From contig WNKI01000005.1 in the NCBI GenBank assembly GCA_015350385.1, positions 311,275 to 375,274 of the forward strand: a stretch of DNA of 64,000 bases, read 5' to 3'. The translations under genes were made by a program, and so were the position numbers. The notes under the pieces were generated by a model. It was not told where the DNA came from, searched no databases, and saw nothing but the letters and a program-made list of their open reading frames with translations. The stretch comes from Aculops lycopersici (taxonomy: Eukaryota > Arthropoda > Arachnida > Trombidiformes > Eriophyidae). Of this stretch, positions 9,915-17,615 are shown one piece after another (the stretch's first letter is position 1; every line of letters begins with the position of its first letter).

Positions 9915-11949
9915 CTCGTTTGATCCCGTTCATCGGATTTTGAACTAGGAGATTTTGAGCTTGTTGCGTTGCCTTTCCCTTAAGCATAGCTTTTCTTTTG
10001 GCACTAACCTTGTTCCTATAAACTGCTCTCTCGGGCTCACTCAACTCTGCCCATTTGTCCGAAATTATTTTAGATTTGTCTCCAAATACATGCTCAGCAG
10101 ATAACAATTTATGTTGTTGCGAAAAATAATCTGCGTAACCGGATTTTTTCTGCTCATCAGTCATGGGTGGTTTTCTCTCGCGTCCAGCCGTCTTTCCTTG
10201 TCCTCGTGGTGCTCTAGTTTTCTTTACCTTTATTGGTTTGCTATCTATCAGTTGCGTAGAAGCTGAGGGCGATTGCGGCACACCTGGCCCATGCATTACA
10301 GCTTGTGGTCGCAAATTTGGGGGCTGATGATGAAGCTGGTGATGTTGAGGCGGACCGGGTGGCATCAGGCCATCGTGGTGATGCTGAGGGTGATGATGGT
10401 TGTTATGAGGTGGAAGCGTTGGACCTTGAGGGTTCCAATACTGCGAGCCTTGGTTATTATAATACGGGTCACTCGGAGGCTGGAGTTGAGGCGGGGCCTG
10501 ATTATAATATGGATCGTAGCCATAATAACTTCCGTTTGTGTTACCAGATTGCGGGGGTGGCTGAACTGGCGGCGGTGGTGGCTGATGCTGCTGACCGTAA
10601 GTACTGGGATGTGGCGGGTAACCTCCGAGACCAGGTTTGATATTATGGTGATTTCCATTCACTGGGGGTTCTTGCTTCATGTTAGGTGCATGTGGTGGAG
10701 GTTGATTATGATACTGCTGCTGCTGTTGATGGTGTCGCACCATTGCCGGAGGCGTCGATGGAGACTGATTTGGTGGGACACTCTGACTCTCGTAAGGTGC
10801 ATATTGATCAACATAGGGAGGTTGTTGAGTCGGTGGCGGTCCATAGTAGCCATTTGACCATGTGTTTGGTTGCTGCTGCTGTTGTTGAGGTTGCATAGAT
10901 CGTGTTGGATCAACCGGAGTTTGTTGCGCTTGCGGGTGCACTGGTGGACCACTTTGCATGGTGTTGATATGATTTTGATGCTGATGGTGCTGTTGATGAA
11001 ATTTCATATGGTTGTGTTGATTGCTTGGTACTGGGCCACTCATTGGCCCATTCTGCATCATTGAAGATGTATGCTGTTGTTGCGGTTGCTGTTGCTGTGG
11101 ATGCATGGGTCTCTGTTGTCTGTCGTTGCTGTTGCTGTTGTTATACATCATATGCTCGTTTGTTGCTTGCATATCTTGCGGACTTTGATGGAATGATGAG
11201 GAGACTGAGGCATTTGATAGGCTTCCCCTTGAATCATTTGGCATGGTATGAGGCGAGGCACTACTTGAGTAGTAGCCTTCGGAAGATTGAGAACCTGGCG
11301 CTCCCATCGGGGCTCCACTATTTCCTGAATGACTCGGAGGCAAGCTCGTCTGTGGTTGCATGTTTGGGCTTGAGTTCCAATACGAAGCTGAATCCATGTT
11401 CGAGTACTGTTGTGGTTGTGGTTGTTGGTGTGCATAATGAGATTGTGGTGGTTGCTGCTGCTGCTGCGGCATTTGTGCTTGATGAGGTCCTGATTGTGGT
11501 TGCATACTTTGGTTTGCTTGAGAGCTCATTAGATGGCCCGAAGAATTGTGCTGTTGTTGCGGTATTGGTGGTTGTTGCTGTTGACGTTGTTGCATCGAAT
11601 TTTGTGGTGGCATCATAGTGGTATAGGTAGCTGGTGGGGTCGGACCCATAGGAGCCTGCTGTTGTTGCGAAGCCGATGCTGGCCTCTGATGGTGATTGAC
11701 CGGGATCGATGATTGCATATGATCGTGCGAAGCGTGTTGCGGTTGGTGCTGCGGCATTCCGTTTGTCATCGACGGATGCGAGGAGTGCATTTGATGATTT
11801 GGTGGTGGAGGTGGTTGGCCACCATAATGGTTCATAGTATTGACTTGGGCTGTCGGCGGTGGCTGTTGAGGCGCCATTCCCGCCAATTGTTGTGGCTGGT
11901 GCCAAGCTTGCCGCTGGTCACCTTGCCAATACATTGAGTTATGGCTCAT
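9910..11949 (-). CDS. Gln/Pro-rich HMG-box protein
   Basis: 679-residue probable nuclear DNA-binding protein. Residues 1 to ~560 are low complexity (Gln, Pro, His, Asn, Ser, Tyr) with many Q runs, as in transcriptional co-activators. A basic linker near 575-592 (KVKKTRAPRGQGKTAGRERK) leads into a single divergent HMG box at about 590-655, recognised by SGYADYF, FGDKSKIISDKWAELSE and PERAVYRNKVSAKRKAML, which have the expected aromatic and Trp positions. I cannot assign it to a named HMG family; HMGXB4 or TOX-like proteins are possible. One exon; start at the ATG followed by SHNSMYW. It runs tail to tail with YRDC and divergently from the KDM5-type gene. Its middle (10158-11110) is duplicated inside the GATA gene region 19.6 kb away; this copy keeps the box and is presumably the ancestral one. 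Confidence 0.8.
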   Translation of the reverse strand: MSHNSMYWQGDQRQAWHQPQQLAGMAPQQPPPTAQVNTMNHYGGQPPPPPNHQMHSSHPSMTNGMPQHQPQHASHDHMQSSIPVNHHQRPASASQQQQAPMGPTPPATYTTMMPPQNSMQQRQQQQPPIPQQQHNSSGHLMSSQANQSMQPQSGPHQAQMPQQQQQPPQSHYAHQQPQPQQYSNMDSASYWNSSPNMQPQTSLPPSHSGNSGAPMGAPGSQSSEGYYSSSASPHTMPNDSRGSLSNASVSSSFHQSPQDMQATNEHMMYNNSNSNDRQQRPMHPQQQQPQQQHTSSMMQNGPMSGPVPSNQHNHMKFHQQHHQHQNHINTMQSGPPVHPQAQQTPVDPTRSMQPQQQQQQPNTWSNGYYGPPPTQQPPYVDQYAPYESQSVPPNQSPSTPPAMVRHHQQQQQYHNQPPPHAPNMKQEPPVNGNHHNIKPGLGGYPPHPSTYGQQHQPPPPPVQPPPQSGNTNGSYYGYDPYYNQAPPQLQPPSDPYYNNQGSQYWNPQGPTLPPHNNHHHPQHHHDGLMPPGPPQHHQLHHQPPNLRPQAVMHGPGVPQSPSASTQLIDSKPIKVKKTRAPRGQGKTAGRERKPPMTDEQKKSGYADYFSQQHKLLSAEHVFGDKSKIISDKWAELSEPERAVYRNKVSAKRKAMLKGKATQQAQNLLVQNPMNGIKRE
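10158..11110 (-). repeat. 953-bp duplicated segment, copy A (inside HMG-box gene)
   Basis: Pairs with 29736-30688 in the same orientation. It covers the Gln/Pro-rich middle of the protein and ends just before the HMG box. The two copies are of equal length, differ at roughly one base in ten over much of their span, and are identical over 173 bp (10478-10650). Confidence 0.95.
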
Positions 11950-13931
11950 TCTCTGCTCGTTTTCTGCTGCTGCTGCTGCCTATGATGCGACAACGACTCT
12001 GTGTTGTTGGCTTCAGTTGCTTTCTTAGGTCTAGTAAAAAAATTATTATTTTGTTTGTGAAAATTCATTGAAATTCTTGCTTTTAGATTCTTGATTTGGC
12101 CGCATAGGTTGATAATTTTTCCGCTAGCATCCGGTCTATTTTTTAAGATAATAAACACTCTATATTTGAATAGAATACAGGATGAATAGTATGAAAAGTT
12201 CGAAGTTCCTAATTGACAACCTAAAGTTCAGCCTGCAAACGCACACACAGACGCACGCACAAATGCATACACACAGGCGCAAGACGACACACAAGCACAC
12301 ACACACCAGCGTACAAGCAGTACGACAGCCAGCGGAGAAGCTCTCTGCCTCAGCAGCGAACAACTTGAAGCAGAAAGACTTTGAAATTCGACGGCGCTGA
12401 GGCCAGGGGACGTAGAGCCGATGGTCGGGCGACGTTGGCGGCGACAGCGGCGAATGAGCGAACTACTAGACGGAGCAAAGAAGAACACGGAGAGGAGAGA
12501 GAACAAAGCAGCGAGCGTACGCACACACAAGCTACAGTCGGCTTCAGCAGAGTGGCCGAATTTTTCACTGTCTTCAGCAGGACAAGGCAGACAGGCAGGC
12601 AGTTCACCGTGAACTAGGCCTGCACTGTGTTTTGAGAAGTGGCTGCACACAGTCTCGCACGGCCACAGCGAGCGGCCAAGCAGCAGCGGCTGGCCAAACT
12701 GGCGAAGTTGGCCCCGCAGTCCAACATCGCCGGTCACCGCAGAGAGCGACAGCCGCTGACCAAAGCTGACGCGCAACTCTGTGGCCAAAGCCAAAGCGTT
12801 GTGGCCCGCGAGGCGAGATAACAGCCGCAGTCGACAAGCGCTCGCTCTCTATCAGGCAACGAGTCACACAGCCCGGCAAAGCATTAGTCAGCCTCCAGCA
12901 GAAGTAGCAGAAGTTGCATTATGAGTTGCAGCGAGCCAGCCGCCATGCGCTTGGGCTGCTTGCCTGGAGCCGTTCGGTAGTGGGGGATGCGCAACAATGG
13001 CGAAGGGGACGTCAGCGACGCGCATTGGAGTTTTTCTTCTTGTTATTGTTGTTCTGAGAGATGGTGCAACGCTTGATAAGGCTGGCAACGGGATAGGCTC
13101 ATGAGCCCGACTTACAGGAAGGGTGTGGATTTGGACCGAGCTAGCCCGAAGAGCGAATAAGCGAGCGAAGCGCGATCGAAACTGCGGCGGCTCTTCCCCC
13201 AACCTTCCCCGCCCCGCCGTGGAGCTCCATCCAACACACAGAGCCCGCGAAGAGGGCGACACAGTTTCCTGGTCTCGAGCAGCAAAGCAGCATTTTCCTT
13301 GTTTCTCTGTGCCCACCACCAAGCAAGCACCAATTCTGCCACTGCCATTACCAAGTGCAGTGTGACCAAACTTGTGTCTGCTTTTCTCCCTGTTTGCTTG
13401 CCTTTCGGCTTCCCGACCGACTGGCTGGCTGGCTGACTATTTGAGGAGGGCAATGCCCACGGCGCAGTTTTGCTCGTTCGAGTTGCCTGTATGCCCGATC
13501 CTGTGTATTTGTCTATCTCCGTCTCCTTCCATTGCTTTTGTGTGTGGAATGTTATTCGAGCGTTGCCTTCCCCCGCTTCTATGCGTTACTTCCAAACAAT
13601 TCCCCATGCAAGTTGGCGCACTAAATTGTGTATCACTATTGCCAGTGTGATTTCCCTTCCCCCACAATGTGAGCAACTGTCGCGCTTCGTCATTTTCTAC
13701 CGTATTAAGTGTTGCATAAAATCGCTCACACGCTAGTTCTTCAATTGGCCACCGTGGCGCTATTTCAATAAAGCTTTTCTGGCACACTCTTGGGCCAAAT
13801 GAGACATTTAAACGCGAGAAAGAGTCTAGATTGGCCAGTTAAGAGACACTTTGGAGACAATATTATCATAGTCGTCGTCTATTAAGACAACCACCTGTGT
13901 GTCTCTACACCTGCACCCAGCCACAGCCATC
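11950..13931. other. divergent intergenic region between HMG-box gene and KDM5-type gene
   Basis: About 2 kb between two genes transcribed away from each other. It has a CA-rich stretch (about 12236-12310) and short frames without recognisable protein. Regulatory elements for both neighbours are expected here; I could not fix a TATA box or start site. Stop codons in all frames upstream of 13932 argue against further KDM5 coding nearby. Confidence 0.6.
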
Positions 13932-15533
13932 ATGATTGTGGACGCCCCAATATTTTATCCAACTCCGGCGGAGTTTAAACGGGGCCCCATCAATTATATT
14001 GCCAAAATCAGATCTCAAGCGGAAAAATTTGGTATCTGCAAAATTGTACCTCCTAAAACCTTCAGGCCACCATTTGCGGTCGATGAAAACTGTTTCACGT
14101 TCATACCAAGAACACAGAGATTGAATGAATTGGAAGCCAGTATGAGATCCAAGCTCAATTATACTGGATTTGGCTTCCAGTTATCGCAGAAACATTATAC
14201 ACTAGCCGAGTTCTCTCGTATGGCCAACGAGTTTAAACAAAATTATTTCAAAACTAACACCACCGACGTACCTTTAAGTGAAGTGGAGAAGGAGTATTGG
14301 CGTCTGGTTGCCTCACAGAACGAGGAGGTTAGTGTTGAGTATGGGGCGGATTTGCATTGTAACGAATTCGGTAGTGGCTTCCCAACCAAGGCCACTAGAG
14401 ATCTCCTTGAAGAATCCGAGCTTGAGTACATTGACCATCCGTGGAATCTCAACAACACTCCCGTTGCCGAGGGCAGTGTTTTCAAATATATAAATACAAA
14501 TATTAGCGGCATGATTATACCCTGGATGTACGTTGGAATGTGTTTCTCTACATTCTGTTGGCATAATGAAGATCATTGGACCTACTCAATTAGCTATCTA
14601 CATCAAGGTGAACCCAAAACTTGGTATGGTGTCCCTGGAGTGAGGGCGGAAGATTTCGAGCGCTCAATGAAACACTTGGCTCCAAATCTATTCGAATCTC
14701 AGCCGGATCTATTGCACCAATTAGTTACTATTTGTAATCCAAACACATTGATTGAAGACAAAGTTCCCATACACAAAGTTAACCAATACGCCGGCGAGTT
14801 TGTGGTCACATTTCCTCGAGCTTATCATACGGGTTTCAATCAAGGATTGAATTTTGCCGAGGCGGTCAACTTTGCGCCAGCCGATTGGCTACATCTGGGC
14901 CGAAATTGTATGGACCACTACTCCTTGTTGAGAAGATACCCTGTATTTAGTCATGATGAATTAATATGCAAAATGGCTAATGATCCGTCCGTATTAGATT
15001 CTGATATCACCATAGCAACACTAAACGATATGCTTCAGATGATCAAAGACGAGAAAATGTTACGCTCAAATGCGCTTGATTGGGGTGTTGTGAAATCAAG
15101 ACGGCATATCTTTGAAGTATATCCAGATGATGAAAGACAATGCTCTTTTTGCAGAACTACCTGCTTTTTATCAGCTTTAACCTGTCAATGCCACGATCAT
15201 TATCATAACGACGACAGTATGAGAAGAACAACCGTCACTGGAGCTGCAAGCCCAACCGGCAGCAATAGCAACAATAGTTTCACATCAAATACCAGCAGCA
15301 ACACTACCACTAGCAGCAATCACAACAATAGCAATAACTCTAGCAACAACATCACCACAACTAGGTTAGCTTGTTTATATCACATTCACGAATTTTGCGA
15401 TAAATGCGAACCAAAGGATCACGTATTATTATACAGATATACCCTAGATGAGCTGCCAATGATGCAGAGGAGATTGAATAAACATTTGATGGTAGCAAAT
15501 CAGGATCAGCGAGGCGAAACAAAACCAACATGA
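13932..15533 (+). CDS. KDM5: short KDM5-type JmjC demethylase (JmjN-JmjC-C5HC2 only)
   Basis: Predicted H3K4me2/3 demethylase of the KDM5 (JARID1) family, nuclear, Fe(II)/2-oxoglutarate dependent. Of 533 residues, JmjN is at 6-40 (IFYPTPAEF, YIAKIRSQAEKFGICKI). The family motif RLNELEA..RSKLNY runs at residue 77/78 straight into the pre-JmjC motif GFGFQLSQKHYTLAEF. Canonical KDM5 proteins carry ARID and PHD1 between these two motifs; here both are missing. JmjC follows with ligands His211 and Glu213 (FCWHNEDHW) and His299 (RAYHTGFNQG), motif WYGVPG and NFAPADWLHLGR. A C5HC2 zinc finger (ERQCSFCRTTCFLSALTCQC ... CLYHIHEFC) is split by ~45 Asn/Ser/Thr residues. The PLU-1 region and PHD2/3 are absent; canonical members exceed 1400 residues. 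The frame is open from a GTG at 13899, but the first ATG, 13932, gives the conserved N-terminus. One exon. Confidence 0.92.
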   Translation: MIVDAPIFYPTPAEFKRGPINYIAKIRSQAEKFGICKIVPPKTFRPPFAVDENCFTFIPRTQRLNELEASMRSKLNYTGFGFQLSQKHYTLAEFSRMANEFKQNYFKTNTTDVPLSEVEKEYWRLVASQNEEVSVEYGADLHCNEFGSGFPTKATRDLLEESELEYIDHPWNLNNTPVAEGSVFKYINTNISGMIIPWMYVGMCFSTFCWHNEDHWTYSISYLHQGEPKTWYGVPGVRAEDFERSMKHLAPNLFESQPDLLHQLVTICNPNTLIEDKVPIHKVNQYAGEFVVTFPRAYHTGFNQGLNFAEAVNFAPADWLHLGRNCMDHYSLLRRYPVFSHDELICKMANDPSVLDSDITIATLNDMLQMIKDEKMLRSNALDWGVVKSRRHIFEVYPDDERQCSFCRTTCFLSALTCQCHDHYHNDDSMRRTTVTGAASPTGSNSNNSFTSNTSSNTTTSSNHNNSNNSSNNITTTRLACLYHIHEFCDKCEPKDHVLLYRYTLDELPMMQRRLNKHLMVANQDQRGETKPT

Positions 15534-15770
15534 TGTTGCTCGTTAGCTTATTAGGCGAACAATGACGGTCATGATGGCAGCGAATGGATTATTTGATAAT
15601 AATAATGTAGACTCAAAGACATTGTTAGGACACGCCTAAAGATATCGAGCTAGCAAGATACAAACTTCACAAACATATCTGAACCCTTTCAGTTCAATTT
15701 AGACGCTCGCATCTAAGAGTCACTTCGGAGTTTAAGTAATCAGTAAACACATTCAAGGAAGATAATCATA

Positions 15771-16169
15771 ATGTTTGCAACGATGTCAAGAATCTTATTT
15801 GCCAGCCTAATGTTTGTAGCAGCTCTATTACTGTGTGTCGAGAGTCTTGAGCTCCGCTACAAAGCTTGCTCGCCTAAGGAAGGAAAGTCCATATTGCAAG
15901 CATTCTGTCGAGATTGGTCAAAGAATGGCCGCGAGGAGGGCGTCTACCTGAGTCTAAGTCCCTATGGAACAGTGGAGGATGGAACCGACCTAGATGACGA
16001 GCTGGTGCTCGAGTTCTACCGAGCCTCGCGAATTGTTCGCAACTCTCGCTTTCGACCCAGACGTTTGCGCCAGCGCGACGAGATCCCAGCTGGCGAAGAG
16101 GATCCTTGTTGCCAGGAGAGTTGTATCATTAATTCGGCAGACCTTCACGAACTGTGCAAGTCACAATGA
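15771..16169 (+). CDS. probable insulin-like peptide precursor, atypical cysteine spacing
   Basis: 132-residue secreted precursor with prepro-hormone layout. Residues 1-25 are a signal peptide (hydrophobic core ILFASLMFVAALLLC). A B-chain-like segment has Cys33 and Cys46 (ACSPKEGKSILQAFCRDW). A connecting segment is followed by a basic processing site, RPRRLRQR at 95-102. The A-chain-like C-terminus has CC at 113-114, Cys118 and Cys129 (CCQESCIINSADLHELC). Two plus four cysteines in this order fit insulin/relaxin peptides, but the spacings are C-X12-C and CC-X3-C-X10-C where insulin has X11 and X8. A second Met at 15783 would also leave a signal peptide. An AATAAA lies at 16288-16293. It is 237 bp after the KDM5 stop, same strand. 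If not an insulin relative, it is still a six-cysteine secreted peptide. Confidence 0.68.
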   Translation: MFATMSRILFASLMFVAALLLCVESLELRYKACSPKEGKSILQAFCRDWSKNGREEGVYLSLSPYGTVEDGTDLDDELVLEFYRASRIVRNSRFRPRRLRQRDEIPAGEEDPCCQESCIINSADLHELCKSQ

Positions 16170-16469
16170 TCTTGAAGTCGGCAGTATCGCTAGCAAGTTT
16201 GCATCGATCTTTCTGAAACGACATCTGAACAGATGCCGTCCACCTACCGAATCGGTGATCCTGAATTAAAAATAGAATATCACTACGAATAAACGAGCTG
16301 TCTAGCGATCCACAGGCGCCGCTTGCCAAGTTTCTTTTTGTCCACAGTAGTTGTACGATAACTGGGATTCTAGAATATTTGCTCCGAATATAATAAACCA
16401 GGTGGTCTGACTAACGAACTGATATTGAGCAGTTTATTTGTCTAATATCCTATTTGAATCAAACACAAG
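16170..16469. other. 300-bp spacer between two secreted-protein genes
   Basis: 3' UTR of the insulin-like gene with AATAAA at 16288-16293 and 16392-16397, then the short 5' region of the Lys/Glu-rich gene. The second signal is only 72 bp before the next ATG, so the promoter there must be compact or overlap the upstream 3' end. Confidence 0.5.
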
Positions 16470-17615
16470 ATGAAATCTATTATAATTCTCTTCTGCGCCA
16501 TGCTACTCGTTGTCGATTTCGCCCCGACTCACGAGCAAGGACTGGCGATGCTCGCACCCGAAAATCAGAATGACAAGGGCGAGCCCACCACTGAAGCGCC
16601 AGCTTCAACTCAAGGTCCAGCTGAATCCCAGAGCACCGGCGCGGTGATTGGGAAGGCGGCCTCATTTGGTGCAAGCTTTGCCATGGAGAAGGGCATGGGA
16701 CTTCTAGAGGCCAAGTATCCAGCTTTGAAAGTTGCCACGCCAATGCTAAAGAAACTCGCCAACAAGGGAGTCGAAATGGCCTCGTCCAAGTTGGCTGAGC
16801 GAGCCGCCGCCAAGGCGCAGGGTGCTGCAACCACCACTCCGGCGCCCGAGGCGACAACTGTTGACCAAGCCAAAACCGATGCCGACACTCAGAGCACCAC
16901 CAAGAAGCCAGGCCTCTTGGCAAAGATGAAGAGCTTTGTGAAGAAGGATGACGATGAGAAACCGGCCGTGGCTGCAAAGGCGTCCGAGTCCGAGGAGCAA
17001 AAGGAAGAGAAGGCCGAGGCCAAACCTCCAACAAATGAAAAGAATGATGAAGGCAAAGAGGTGAAGAAGGACGACGATGAGAAACCGGCCGTGGCTGCAA
17101 AGGCGTCCGAGTCTGGGGAGCAAAAGGAAGAGAAGACTGAGGCCAAACTTTCAAAAAACGAGAAGAATGATGAAAGAAAAGAGAAGAATGACAAGCCGGA
17201 AGCTGGAGCAACGAAGAAGATCCTTCGCAAGGCAAGAGATGTGAAGGCAGACGAGGAGAAGAAGGAGTCAGCTGACGAGGCTCCAAAGAAGATGTCGGGT
17301 TCGAAGAGGTCGAAGGAGGAGAGAGACGAGGAGGAGGTTGAGGTTGAGGAAGATGCTCAGGAAGTGGATGACGAAGAGAAGGTAGAGAAGAAGGCGAAGA
17401 AGAGTAAGCCAGCAGCTAAGAAGACTAAGTCAAGGTCAAAGAAGAACGAGGTTAAAGAGGAGGAAGCTGAGGAAGTGAAAGAAGAGGAGGAGGAGGCTGA
17501 TGATGATGAGGAATATGTTTCCGTTATTGACGATAAGCCAAAGCACAAGTTTTTTAGTGTGACCAAGGGCCTGAAGTTGCCAAAGGGGGCGCAATGCTCT
17601 TGTTTTTGGAACTAA
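16470..17615 (+). CDS. secreted Lys/Glu-rich low-complexity protein
   Basis: 381 residues, function not recognised. The N-terminus is a clear signal peptide (MKSIIILFCAMLLVVDF). A Thr/Pro/Ala/Ser-rich stretch flanks an Ala/Met/Leu-rich, probably helical segment (about 55-110). From ~150 the chain is highly charged (Lys, Glu, Asp, Ala), suited to extended or coiled structure. It includes two direct copies of a 41-residue unit starting VKKDDDEKPAVAAKASES. The last residues (KLPKGAQCSCFWN) hold the only cysteines outside the signal peptide region. Nuclear-localisation-like Lys clusters exist, but the signal peptide argues for export. One exon; poly(A) signal at 17827-17832. Candidate roles such as salivary, cuticular or matrix protein are guesses. 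Confidence 0.7.
   Translation: MKSIIILFCAMLLVVDFAPTHEQGLAMLAPENQNDKGEPTTEAPASTQGPAESQSTGAVIGKAASFGASFAMEKGMGLLEAKYPALKVATPMLKKLANKGVEMASSKLAERAAAKAQGAATTTPAPEATTVDQAKTDADTQSTTKKPGLLAKMKSFVKKDDDEKPAVAAKASESEEQKEEKAEAKPPTNEKNDEGKEVKKDDDEKPAVAAKASESGEQKEEKTEAKLSKNEKNDERKEKNDKPEAGATKKILRKARDVKADEEKKESADEAPKKMSGSKRSKEERDEEEVEVEEDAQEVDDEEKVEKKAKKSKPAAKKTKSRSKKNEVKEEEAEEVKEEEEEADDDEEYVSVIDDKPKHKFFSVTKGLKLPKGAQCSCFWN
16938..17183 (+). repeat. two tandem 123-bp units (41 codons each)
   Basis: Units begin at 16938 and 17061. The first half of each is nearly identical and the second half diverged, with the reading frame kept throughout. Confidence 0.9.

Noticed and set aside
10273..10857. 194-codon plus-strand frame inside the HMG-box gene
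   Set aside because: It is the reverse of the Gln/Pro-rich coding sequence; Trp/Arg/Leu-rich composition is what CAA/CCA repeats give on the opposite strand.
12228..12794. 188-codon minus-strand frame with Cys-rich (VC)n stretch
   Set aside because: The Cys/Val run is a translated CA/GT repeat and the rest shows no known domain.
13899..13931. KDM5-type gene starting at a GTG at 13899
   Set aside because: The extra residues are not conserved and an ATG at 13932 gives the family N-terminus directly before JmjN.
16480..17286. 268-codon minus-strand frame across the secreted Lys/Glu-rich gene
   Set aside because: Antisense of a repetitive AAG/GAG-rich gene; Ser/Pro/Leu-rich with no signal or domain, while the plus strand has signal peptide and poly(A) signal.
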